Assembly: GCA_937129345.1 (NCBI GenBank)
Contig: CAKZMZ010000403.1
Location: 1 to 58,226, forward strand
Length of the DNA stretch: 58,226 bases
Source of the DNA: an uncultured Thalassovita sp.
GTDB taxonomy: Bacteria > Bacteroidota > Bacteroidia > Cytophagales > Flammeovirgaceae
Reading direction: 5' to 3'
This document shows, piece by piece, positions 43,374 to 51,785 of this stretch. Made by a program: the position numbers and the translations under genes. Within the stretch, counting starts at the first letter, position 1. Each line of letters opens with the position of its first letter. The notes beneath the pieces are model-generated. The model saw nothing but the letters and a program-made list of their open reading frames with translations. It ran no database searches and was not told where the DNA came from.

Positions 43374-44606
43374 TTAGACGCCTCCCCTATAAGTAGCCGT
43401 TCTTTCAAATATATATTCAAAAATACTGTGGTCTATTGTAGTAAAGCGCTTTCCTTTTCTACTCATCACTGTCTCTGCTAAGGCTTGCATTTTTTCTAGC
43501 TTAAAAGTGTCCATTTGTTCAATGCCGCCCCAAGTAAAAGAAGGCACAAACTTTTTAGGAAAACCACTACCAAAAATAATGGCAGCCACACCGACCACAG
43601 TACCTGTGTTAAACATGGTATTGATGCCGCACTTAGAATGATCGCCCATTAAAAGTCCGCAAAACTGTTGCCCTGATGGGGCTAGTTTTTCCTCTTTATA
43701 ATCCCATATCTTAATTTCAGAATAGTTGTTTTTAAGGTTTGAACTGTTAGTATCGGCTCCCAAATTGCACCACTCACCAATTACTGCATTGCCAAGGTAG
43801 CCGTCGTGCCCTTTGTTAGAGTAGCCAAAAACTACCGTATTGTTTACCTCGCCACCAATTTTGGAATAAGGCCCAAAGGTATTATCGCCCCTTATTTTTG
43901 CACCCATGTTTATTTCCGCACCTTCGCAAAGTGCCAAAGCACCACGCAATATGGCGCCTTCGTGTATTTTGGTATTTTTACCAATATAAACCGGTCCGTT
44001 TTCGGCATTGATAATAGCGGCCTTTATACTCGCCCCAGGCTCAATAAACAAATTTTCAGGCGCATAAACCTTCGTATAAGGATCCTTAATTTCTGCGCTT
44101 TTCCTGCCTTGCGTGAGCCGCTCAAAATCTGCTATAATTTCTTGGTGATTGTTCTGGAAAATATCCCAAGGATGCTTAAGCAACAAAGCCTTTTCTACGC
44201 TTTTAAAATGATGGGATATTTCTGTGCAATGCGCCAACAAATCTTGTGGTGAGGCAAAGTTTTGAGAAGAACGGTATGCTAGTACGTTCTCTCCGTAAGC
44301 CAAGCCTTCCCCTTCTTTTAAGGAAGCCAACAACACCAATATTTCTTGATTTGGGCAAAGCGCTCCATTAATGTAAACCTGCCCTTCTGTGTATTTAACC
44401 GGAAATTTTTGGGCTAAATACGATTCTGTCAAAAAAGAAAATCCTACTTGAAAGTGATCACTTCCTGAAATGCCTGCTTTAAGGGCATGCACCCATTTTT
44501 CATAGATTTTTAAAATGCCTATTCTAGTGCCTGCAGCGGGTCTTATCCATGTAAAAGGCAATAAGCTTTGCTTGATGGATGGGTCATCGAAAAAAATGAT
44601 ATTCAT
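43374..44606 (-). CDS. GlmU-like sugar nucleotidyltransferase family protein (Bacteroidota type)
   Basis: A 410-residue protein. The N-terminal part (MNIIFFDDPSIKQSLLPFTWIRPAAGTRIG-type opening) is a degenerate nucleotidyltransferase lacking the usual GxGTRM loop. From about residue 190 a left-handed beta-helix is formed by hexapeptide repeats (GPVYIGKNTKIHEGAILRG, NTVVFGYSNKGHDGYLGN), as in the acyltransferase half of GlmU. This variant is common in Bacteroidota and is annotated as GlmU family. Whether it makes UDP-GlcNAc is uncertain, because the uridylyltransferase site looks incomplete. It forms a two-gene unit with csaA. Confidence 0.85.
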   Translation of the reverse strand: MNIIFFDDPSIKQSLLPFTWIRPAAGTRIGILKIYEKWVHALKAGISGSDHFQVGFSFLTESYLAQKFPVKYTEGQVYINGALCPNQEILVLLASLKEGEGLAYGENVLAYRSSQNFASPQDLLAHCTEISHHFKSVEKALLLKHPWDIFQNNHQEIIADFERLTQGRKSAEIKDPYTKVYAPENLFIEPGASIKAAIINAENGPVYIGKNTKIHEGAILRGALALCEGAEINMGAKIRGDNTFGPYSKIGGEVNNTVVFGYSNKGHDGYLGNAVIGEWCNLGADTNSSNLKNNYSEIKIWDYKEEKLAPSGQQFCGLLMGDHSKCGINTMFNTGTVVGVAAIIFGSGFPKKFVPSFTWGGIEQMDTFKLEKMQALAETVMSRKGKRFTTIDHSIFEYIFERTATYRGGV

Positions 44607-44944
44607 TTAACTAGGTACCGTTTAAATTTGCCGATGCGCTAAAAGTATGCTGAGCCAAAAGCATAGCTTTATCCAATGTTAAGAGAAACGATCTACAGCT
44701 TTTTACTGCTGCTACCAATTGGTAAAAGCAACATACTTTTTAGGGCAAGCCTAAAATTTTAATCTATATGAATATTTTGCAGAAGTTTGCTAGAAAAATC
44801 AACAGGCCAAAAAAATAAAGACAATATGAAAAAATTTATACAGCAGGCCTTTTGTCTATTAACTTTGTAAATCTAGAAAACATATGGCATAAAATGTTTT
44901 ATGCCCATATTTTTTTGATCCACAACAAAAAAACCACTTTATTA
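44607..44944 (+). promoter_or_regulatory. Divergent spacer with promoter for the oligopeptidase gene
   Basis: TAACTTTG at 44860-44867 matches TAnnTTTG. It would place the transcript start near 44875, which leaves a leader of about 70 bases before the preferred ATG at 44945. This rules out the upstream in-frame start. Otherwise the region is AT-rich with nothing notable. Confidence 0.5.
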
Positions 44945-47017
44945 ATGAAGTTAGAAGCTCCAAAGGCCAAGAAAAAGCCGCAGTTACTAGAGGAACACCA
45001 TCATGTTAGAACAGACAATTACTACTGGTTAAATGATAGAGAGGACCAAGAAGTGCTCGATTATATAGATGCCGAAAATGAATATACCGAAGCTGTGATG
45101 GCGCATACTACCGAGCTTCAGCATAAGCTTTTTGAAGAAATTAAAGGTAGGATCAAAGAGAAAGACGAATCCGTACCCTACTTTTTGAATGGACATTACT
45201 ATTATTACCGATTCGAAGAAGGGCTTGAATATCCCATACACTGCCGTAAAAAAGGCGGTTTAGAAGCTGAAGAAGAAGTGATACTGGATGTAAACGAACT
45301 AGCTAAAGACAAACCTTATTGCTCGGTTAGAGGGCTTAAAATTAGCTTTAATACAGAGCTGCTTTCCTTTTCTACTGACTATGTTGGCCGCCGCATCTAT
45401 ACTTTGCGGGTTAAAAACTTGGCAACAGGGCAAATCTTAGACGATACCATTGCCGATGTTACTGGCAATGTAGTTTGGGCCAATGACAATAAGACTATTT
45501 TCTACACCAAACAAGATCCTACAACACTGAGGCCCAATAGGGTTTACAAGCATATTTTGGGTACCGATCCCTCAAAAGATGCGCTTGTGTTTACAGAAGA
45601 AGACGAGACTTTTTCTATCGGCCTATCAAAAACGAAGTCTAAGGCATATTTACTTATAGAAAGCCACGCTTCTGAATCTACCGAAATCAGGTTCATTAAG
45701 GCCGATGAACCTGAAAGCGATTTTCAGGTTTTTCATCCGCGTGAAAAAAAACTAGAATACCATTTTGATCACTACGAAAATGAATTTTACATCCTCACCA
45801 ATTACAATGCACAAAACTTTAGGTTAATGTCTTGCTCTATAGAGCAAACATACAAGGAGCATTGGAAAGAGATCATTCCGCATAGAGAAAATGTTCTTTT
45901 AGAGGATATTGAAATTTTTAAGCATTTTTTGGTCTTAGAAGAAAGGAGTGCAGGGCTCACCAACATCCGCGTAATTAAATGGGAAAATTCAGAAGAGCAT
46001 TATCTAGATTTCGGAGAACCCGCCTACACAGCAGGTACAGGCTTTAACCCTGATTTTGACACGGAGTGGCTGCGTTATTCTTACAATTCCCTCACCACGC
46101 CTTCTTCCATTATAGACTACAACATGGTAACCAAAGAAAAGGTAGTGAAAAAAGAGCAAGAGGTTTTGGGTACTTTCAACAAAGAAAACTACATAGCCGA
46201 ACGAGTCTTTGTGAAATCGCATGATGGTACAGAAGTACCGCTTTCCATAGTTTACAGAAAAGATATACAAGAAAAGGCTTCTTTTAAGCAAGGAGCAGGA
46301 CTTTCAGCACCTTTATACCTAACAGGTTACGGATCTTATGGCTTTTCTTATGACCCCTACTTTAGCTCTGTGCGCCTGAGTTTACTAGATCGAGGTTTTA
46401 TTTTCGCCATTGCCCACATAAGAGGTGGACAAGAAATGGGCAGACAATGGTACGATAACGGCAAACTTCTTCATAAAAAAAACACTTTTGAGGATTTTAT
46501 AGCTTGTGCTGGCTGGCTTATAGAACAAAACTACACCTCACCGTCTCAATTGGTAATTAACGGAGGTAGCGCCGGAGGCCTTTTGGTGGGTGCCGTTATG
46601 AACATGCGCCCAGAAATGTTTCACATCGCCATTGCAGATGTTCCCTTTGTAGATGTAGTCACCACCATGTTAGACGATTCTATACCGCTCACTACTGGAG
46701 AATATGACGAATGGGGCAACCCAAACGAGAAAGAATTTTACGAGTACATCTTAAGCTACTCACCATATGATAATGTGGAAATAAAAGCCTATCCGCACAC
46801 CTTGGTTACCTCAGGGCTGCACGACTCTCAAGTACAGTACTGGGAACCGACCAAATGGGTGGCCAAACTAAGAGAGCTCAAAACAGACGACAATCGGCTA
46901 TTGCTTAAAACCAATACCAAGGCTGGGCACAGTGGGGCATCTGGCAGGTTTGAGTCTCTAAAAGACATTGCTTTTGAGTATGCATTTATTTTTGATTTAC
47001 TCAAAATTACCTTCTAA
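44945..47017 (+). CDS. ptrB: Oligopeptidase B (S9 family serine peptidase)
   Basis: The ATG at 44945 is used because the candidate promoter box lies inside the longer frame. The 690-residue protein has the N-terminal seven-bladed propeller (about 70-400; early motif HHVRTDNYYWLNDREDQEVLDYI) and a C-terminal alpha/beta hydrolase. The latter carries the nucleophile S542 in GGSAGG, D627 in HDSQVQYWEP and H662 in GHSGASG. It cleaves after basic residues in short peptides. No signal peptide is seen from this start, so it is probably cytoplasmic. It is transcribed alone. Confidence 0.95.
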   Translation: MKLEAPKAKKKPQLLEEHHHVRTDNYYWLNDREDQEVLDYIDAENEYTEAVMAHTTELQHKLFEEIKGRIKEKDESVPYFLNGHYYYYRFEEGLEYPIHCRKKGGLEAEEEVILDVNELAKDKPYCSVRGLKISFNTELLSFSTDYVGRRIYTLRVKNLATGQILDDTIADVTGNVVWANDNKTIFYTKQDPTTLRPNRVYKHILGTDPSKDALVFTEEDETFSIGLSKTKSKAYLLIESHASESTEIRFIKADEPESDFQVFHPREKKLEYHFDHYENEFYILTNYNAQNFRLMSCSIEQTYKEHWKEIIPHRENVLLEDIEIFKHFLVLEERSAGLTNIRVIKWENSEEHYLDFGEPAYTAGTGFNPDFDTEWLRYSYNSLTTPSSIIDYNMVTKEKVVKKEQEVLGTFNKENYIAERVFVKSHDGTEVPLSIVYRKDIQEKASFKQGAGLSAPLYLTGYGSYGFSYDPYFSSVRLSLLDRGFIFAIAHIRGGQEMGRQWYDNGKLLHKKNTFEDFIACAGWLIEQNYTSPSQLVINGGSAGGLLVGAVMNMRPEMFHIAIADVPFVDVVTTMLDDSIPLTTGEYDEWGNPNEKEFYEYILSYSPYDNVEIKAYPHTLVTSGLHDSQVQYWEPTKWVAKLRELKTDDNRLLLKTNTKAGHSGASGRFESLKDIAFEYAFIFDLLKITF

Positions 47018-47121
47018 ATGGCTATTTTACATTTGTCTGCAAAAAAGACCTAGGTTTTAAATGTTGGTAATTCAATATTTTTCACAAGATAAAGTTGAAT
47101 AAATAAAAAAATATCTTGATT

Positions 47122-47550
47122 ATGAAAACATGTTTTGACGCTAAACACCTTAACATTAAGTATGAAGAAATCAATGATGTATTGATTTCTGAATGGAAGA
47201 CACCTTCTGACATTACAGACTCAGAATACCGCGAAATATTCAAATCTTATGTGGAAGTGCTTAAAGAGCATAAACCTAAAAATGTAATTGTAAATGCTCT
47301 GAAAGCTCAATATGCCATACCTGTAAAAACACAAGACTGGGTAAACCAACAGGCTTATCCCTTGTATGCACAATTTAAAACAGAGAGAATGGCCATTATC
47401 ATGAGTACAGATTTTATTGCTCAGCTCTCTTTTGAACAGGTAGTTGATGATGCTGAAAGTAACGACGACATCAAGACCATGTTCTTCGATAATGAAGAAA
47501 GTGCACTAGAATGGATGCGTGGAAATAGCATAGACAAAAGAGTGGCATAA
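47122..47550 (+). CDS. Hypothetical protein with STAS/SpoIIAA-like pattern, 142 aa
   Basis: The ATG at 47122 is preferred over a TTG six bases upstream. The 142-residue soluble protein alternates strands and helices: YEEINDVLISEW, SEYREIFKSYVEVLKEHKP, NVIVNALKAQYAIP, RMAIIMSTDFIAQ, and a final FDNEESALEWMRGN. This resembles the SpoIIAA-like (DUF3478/STAS-related) fold with its closing EEALEWL signature. It could be a small regulatory or lipid-binding domain. A very strong terminator follows. Confidence 0.7.
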   Translation: MKTCFDAKHLNIKYEEINDVLISEWKTPSDITDSEYREIFKSYVEVLKEHKPKNVIVNALKAQYAIPVKTQDWVNQQAYPLYAQFKTERMAIIMSTDFIAQLSFEQVVDDAESNDDIKTMFFDNEESALEWMRGNSIDKRVA

Positions 47551-47567
47551 ACGAAAGGCAAGGCTTA

Positions 47568-47605
47568 AAAAAAAGAGACGCATTGATCAATGCGTCTCTT
47601 TTTTT
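47568..47605. terminator. Bidirectional terminator between convergent genes
   Basis: A perfect 19-base inverted repeat is centred at 47586/47587 (core GAGACGCATTGATCAATG), with an A-run on the left and a T-run on the right. It separates the small gene ending at 47550 from the NtrC-like gene ending at 47613. Confidence 0.92.
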
Positions 47606-47612
47606 CGTAAAC

Positions 47613-48764
47613 TTAAAAATATTTGTCTACGTCATCGGCCGTGATTTCATTAGAACTCATAATAACCAAACGCTCTGTTACATTTCTCAACTCTCTAATA
47701 TTTCCCGACCAATCTTCTTCTTGCAGTTTGGCTATGGCCCCATCTGTTACTTTTTTGGGAGATTCTCCGTACTCATTGGCTATGTCTTTTAAAAATCTAT
47801 CCACCAACAGTGGAATGTCATCTTTTCGGTCATTTAAAGGCGGCACTTTTATCACAATTACACTGAGTCTATGATACAAGTCTTCTCTAAACTTTTTCTT
47901 CTCTATCTCTTCTTTTAGGTTTTTATTGGTAGCCGCCAATACCCTCACGTTTACTTTAATTTCTTTGTCGCCACCTACTCTGGTGATTTTATTTTCTTGA
48001 AGGGCACGTAGCACTTTTGCTTGTGCAGATAGACTCATATCGCCAATTTCATCGAGAAAAAGGGTACCTCCGTTGGCCTGTTCAAACTTGCCGATCCTCT
48101 GTTTTACGGCAGAGGTAAAAGCTCCCTTCTCATGGCCGAACAGCTCACTTTCAATCAACTCGGCTGGTATTGCGGCACAGTTTACTTCTACCAAAGGCGC
48201 AGAGGAGCGTTGGCTCTTTGCATGCAGCCATTTGGCAACCAGTTCTTTACCTGAACCATTTGGCCCGGTAATCAAAACCCTGGCTTCTGTGGGCGCTACT
48301 TTTTCTATGGTCTCTTTCACCATAGAAATGGCCTCAGAATTTCCCACAATATCAAAAGTACGTGAGATTTTCTTTTTCAATACCTTGGTCTCAGCAACCA
48401 AATTAGATTTATCCAAGGCATTTCTTACGGTGAGTAGTAGCCTGTTTAAATCTGGCGGCTTTTGAATAAAATCATAGGCGCCTTTTTTGGTGGCCTCTAC
48501 GGCAGTTTCTATGGTCCCGTGCGCAGATATCATGATAAACTGCATATCCTTGCCCAACTCCATCGCCTTCTCAAGCAGTTCTATGCCGTCCATTTTCGGC
48601 ATTTTTATATCGCAAAGCGCTACATCATAATTATTGGATTTTATCATTTCCAAAGCCTCTTCACCGTCCTTGGCTTCGTCTATTTTGTATTTTTCAAATT
48701 CGAGGATTTCTCGAAGGGTATATCTGATACTTTTTTCGTCGTCTACAATCAGAATTTTAGCCAT
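47613..48764 (-). CDS. NtrC-type response regulator lacking a DNA-binding domain, GAFTSA variant
   Basis: The receiver domain (D52 in ALCDIKMP, K102 in QKPP) is followed by an AAA+ sigma-54 interaction domain with Walker A GPNGSGKE (167-174) and Walker B LFLDEIGD (235-242). The sigma-54 contact loop reads GAFTSA (214-219) instead of GAFTGA. The protein stops at 383 residues, directly after the AAA+ lid (ITADDVDKYF), so the Fis-type helix-turn-helix found in most family members is absent. It may act from solution on sigma-54 promoters, or regulate proteins. It could be the partner of the NtrB/NtrY-type kinase at 30289-31650; this is inferred. Confidence 0.93.
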   Translation of the reverse strand: MAKILIVDDEKSIRYTLREILEFEKYKIDEAKDGEEALEMIKSNNYDVALCDIKMPKMDGIELLEKAMELGKDMQFIMISAHGTIETAVEATKKGAYDFIQKPPDLNRLLLTVRNALDKSNLVAETKVLKKKISRTFDIVGNSEAISMVKETIEKVAPTEARVLITGPNGSGKELVAKWLHAKSQRSSAPLVEVNCAAIPAELIESELFGHEKGAFTSAVKQRIGKFEQANGGTLFLDEIGDMSLSAQAKVLRALQENKITRVGGDKEIKVNVRVLAATNKNLKEEIEKKKFREDLYHRLSVIVIKVPPLNDRKDDIPLLVDRFLKDIANEYGESPKKVTDGAIAKLQEEDWSGNIRELRNVTERLVIMSSNEITADDVDKYF

Positions 48765-48930
48765 AAGAAATTAAAATGTACTCTTAAAAAATCAGGATTT
48801 AACTCAAAAAAATCGTTGCTCATTTTGTTTAGTAGGTTGCCGCTTTTGCTGTCCTGCTCGGCTAAAGTTAGTTATTAAGCATTTACTTTAAAACGTAAGG
48901 TTATGCCTTTACTTTTATTTTTTTTAAAAA

Positions 48931-49329
48931 CAATCCAAGTGCAAATCTATAAGCTGGGTTCTGTCACTATCTTAAAGATGGTTGCTTATCATTTATCTAG
49001 CACTTTTGTCGCCAAAAGCGTCTATCGACCTACCCACTTTGCTCTCTTTTAGACATCGGGCGGGCCGCCCTACTCCTAGCAACAGCAAGCTGGAACTAGG
49101 CAAACAAAGCTTATTTGGTCTTTCAACCCACAAGGTTTACCCTGCCTTCGCCATCGCTGACAAAGCGGTAGGCTCTTACCCTACCTTTTCACCCTTACTC
49201 TATTGAGCGGTTTATTTTCTGTGGCACTTTCTGTAGCCATATGGCCCCTTCTCGTTAAGAAGTGTGGCGCCCTGTGTTGCCCAGACTTTCCTCTTCTAAG
49301 AAGCGATAAGCCAATTTGCACTTGGTTTG
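48931..49329 (-). ncRNA. rnpB: RNase P RNA (bacterial type A)
   Basis: On the minus strand the conserved 5' core GAGGAAAGTCTGGGC lies near 49284-49298 and the 3' core ACAGAACCCAGCTTATAG near 48947-48965. The P1 helix closes with a perfect 12-base pair: CCAAGTGCAAAT at the 5' end (49325-49314) and ATTTGCACTTGG at the 3' end (48946-48935). A T-rich tract follows the 3' end. A minus-strand TAAATTTG box lies at 49351-49344, about 15-20 bases before the 5' end. The length of about 395 fits type A RNase P RNA. It is the catalytic RNA that trims tRNA 5' ends. The exact ends are estimates. Confidence 0.95.
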
Positions 49330-49343
49330 AAAAACTTGATTTA

Positions 49344-49351
49344 CAAATTTA
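49344..49351 (-). promoter_or_regulatory. -7 box of rnpB
   Basis: TAAATTTG on the minus strand is an exact TAnnTTTG match at the right distance from the P1-defined 5' end of RNase P RNA. Confidence 0.6.
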
Positions 49352-49584
49352 TGCATTTTTTTTAACAGCAAAGCTCTTTAATTGTTCATAATCGAGATAT
49401 TTGCACACCCAAAATAAAAAGATAGTTTTTAATATCTTGAACCGGATCTATAGATCAGGATTGAGTGGCCTTGTTGAGCTTACATTATCTTTTCAAAAAA
49501 ATTTAGAATACAGAACCTTTAAATACTTTCGCAGATTTACTTATATATTTGCTTTTCTCAAGCTACAGGTTAACACAACAGTCT

Positions 49585-50673
49585 ATGAAACTCGCGCAAC
49601 TATTTTTTACAATTTTATTTTTTTGCCTAAATGCGCACGCGCAAAATGGTTTTATCAGCTTTGAAAAAACAAGGGTTAATGTAGGCAACATTAGCGAAGA
49701 GCAGTTTCCTGTAACATACACTTATGATTTTTTAGTTGCCGGTAGTGGCGCTATTCGCATTACCTCTGTAGATACAGACTGTGCTTGTAGCCTTTCAGAT
49801 TATACAAAAACAGATATTTCTGCTGGAGAGAAAGGTGAAATTAAGGTCACCTTTAATCCGTACAGACCGGGTCCCTTTTACAAGACATTTACTGTGCATG
49901 CACAAAATGCCATACCACAAAAAACCGAACTTATTCTAGAGGGATTTATAGAACCTTTTACTTTCAATCCCAATATAGAATTTCCTGCAATAACCAAGGA
50001 TAGTTTGGCATTTAAGTATAAGTACATTTTGTTGGGCAACATTACCAACAGCAATATTGTAAGAAAAGAGGTTGCCCTCTACAACTACAGCTCTGATACT
50101 ATAACCATGCTAGATAGCTTACAATCGCCGCCTTTTATGGATGTTGCTTTTGATAATGGTTTGGCCATACCACCAAAAGAAATCTATAGTTTTTCATTGT
50201 TTTACGATCCTGCCACAAAAAACGACTTTGGAGAAATTACCGATAGTCTTACGCTTTTTATAGAACCAAGTAAAAATAACATAGTGCCTTTTCCACTATA
50301 TGTAAAGTCCTCCATTAGACAGTATTTCCCTGAAAATTTTGCTGAAGATAACCCAAGTAATTACCCGCGCTTGGTCGCTTCAGATACGCTGGTCAATTTA
50401 GGTCGAATTGATCTAGAAAAAGATGAAATTGTAGAGTTTGTTTTGTCTAATTCAGGTGGTTCTCCTCTAGATATTCAAAAAATTGTTTGTAATTACGGTG
50501 CTGAAATTTTCACCATAGATAAAAGAACCATAGCGCCGTATGATTTTGCCAAACTAAAAATTGCGGTAAAGGACATCAATAAAAGAGGCACACAAGACAG
50601 AAGGGTTTTGATTTATTGCAACGACCCCAATAATACCGTAACTACTTTAAGAATTAAACTGTACAGTAGATAA
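49585..50673 (+). CDS. Secreted DUF1573-domain protein
   Basis: The ATG at 49585 starts a signal peptide cleaved after AHAQ, so it is preferred over the frame's earlier start. The 362-residue product begins with a DUF1573 immunoglobulin-like domain (about 22-125). It shows the family pattern VNVGNISEEQ, ITSVDTDCACSLSDYTKT and EIKVTFNPYRPGPFYKTFTVHAQN. Two more Ig/ASPM-like beta domains follow, the last with NSGGSPLDIQKIVCNYG. DUF1573 proteins are common exported Bacteroidota proteins of unknown role. It is transcribed alone. Confidence 0.9.
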   Translation: MKLAQLFFTILFFCLNAHAQNGFISFEKTRVNVGNISEEQFPVTYTYDFLVAGSGAIRITSVDTDCACSLSDYTKTDISAGEKGEIKVTFNPYRPGPFYKTFTVHAQNAIPQKTELILEGFIEPFTFNPNIEFPAITKDSLAFKYKYILLGNITNSNIVRKEVALYNYSSDTITMLDSLQSPPFMDVAFDNGLAIPPKEIYSFSLFYDPATKNDFGEITDSLTLFIEPSKNNIVPFPLYVKSSIRQYFPENFAEDNPSNYPRLVASDTLVNLGRIDLEKDEIVEFVLSNSGGSPLDIQKIVCNYGAEIFTIDKRTIAPYDFAKLKIAVKDINKRGTQDRRVLIYCNDPNNTVTTLRIKLYSR

Positions 50674-50702
50674 AAAAAAGCAGTGCTAATTTTAACACTG
50701 CC
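50672..50702 (-). terminator. Terminator of the LRR protein gene
   Basis: GCAGTG (50680-50685) pairs with CACTGC (50696-50701), with further pairing in the loop. Eight T residues follow on the minus strand. It overlaps the end of the convergent DUF1573 gene's stop codon region. Confidence 0.75.
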
Positions 50703-50733
50703 CTTTGTCTAAAACCTAAATGCTTAATTTATA

Positions 50734-51564
50734 TCAATAAACCTCGCAATTTGGGTTGGCACTTATAAACTTCTCTATGTTGTCTTCGGTAACTTTGGTA
50801 TCATCGCAATAAACAATGGCCAAAGAACCGATGCCACTCAAGGGTTCTAAACTGGCAACTTGCGTATGCTGAAAAACCACTTCCCTCAAATTTTTTAAGT
50901 TTTTAAGGGGCGCCAAAGAGTTAACCATGGTCCTCAAAAAGGAAAGTTCTACTAGGCTCGATAGACCTTGAAGAGGCTCAAGATTGGTTACCTTGGTATT
51001 GTTACAATATAAAATCTCCATCTTTTTTAAATACCTCAAGGGAGACAAATCTGAAACTTCAGTATTTGAGCAATCTAAAATTTCTAAGTTCAATAGACTT
51101 TTTAGTGGGCTAAGGTCGGCAACCTTGGTGCGGTACAACTCTAATTTCTTTAGGCTTTTTATTCCTGCAATCGGAGAGAGATCAATTACCTTGGTTTGCC
51201 CAATATTCAAGCTTTTTAGGTGTTCCAAATCTTTTAAGGGCGCTAAGTCTTTTACCAAGGTTTGATCACACCATATCGACTTCAAGTTCTTTAGCTCTTT
51301 TAACGGTTCTAGTGAAGTGATGCTGCTCATAGAACAATCTACGGCTTCCATAGCGTAGATTTTATCGAAGTCGGCATTTTTGGGGTTTTCGTTGATCTCG
51401 GCGTGCTTAATAAAGAAACGCTTCCATGCAGGTTCTAAACCTTTCCACCAAGTAGCATTAATGCCATGTTCCTCGTTTTGGGGCGATGTGGCGTTGCTAT
51501 CTTGTAGTACAAATAAGCTTAGGAGCAATAAAGTAAAATAAACATTAATCTTTTTGCTAAACAT
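50734..51564 (-). CDS. Exported leucine-rich-repeat protein (SDS22-type repeats)
   Basis: A signal peptide (about 1-24) is followed by a short helical cap (about 30-65). Eight or nine LRR units of 22-23 residues come next, with the consensus LxxLxxLxxLxxLxxxxTxVxDLxPL, for example LKDLEHLKSLNIGQTKVIDL. The units are unusually alike, and each ends in xxTKVxxLxPL. This gives a curved solenoid for protein binding, probably in the periplasm or at the surface. It has no transmembrane or sorting segment and stands alone. Confidence 0.92.
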   Translation of the reverse strand: MFSKKINVYFTLLLLSLFVLQDSNATSPQNEEHGINATWWKGLEPAWKRFFIKHAEINENPKNADFDKIYAMEAVDCSMSSITSLEPLKELKNLKSIWCDQTLVKDLAPLKDLEHLKSLNIGQTKVIDLSPIAGIKSLKKLELYRTKVADLSPLKSLLNLEILDCSNTEVSDLSPLRYLKKMEILYCNNTKVTNLEPLQGLSSLVELSFLRTMVNSLAPLKNLKNLREVVFQHTQVASLEPLSGIGSLAIVYCDDTKVTEDNIEKFISANPNCEVY

Positions 51565-51785
51565 AGATTTTATAATTTTTATAAAATTGAATCATCTGTT
51601 CAGCATATTGAACGTATTACTGAGCATTGTCATACAGATTGGCCCAATTAACTTTTATAAAAAGAAAGCTGGATTGGATCAACCAAGCTTTTAAGGGCGA
51701 ATATGCACTAAGCAGGCAATAACAGCTTTTAAACCTCAGGAAGTAAGGTTTTATGAATTAAAATGCAGTGTATAAGATTAGCTTA

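Noticed and set aside
48982-49391. Several ORFs of 60-140 codons on the plus strand between 48462 and 49664
   Set aside because: They lie antisense to the NtrC-like gene or over the RNase P RNA, whose conserved cores and P1 helix explain the sequence. None has a recognisable domain.
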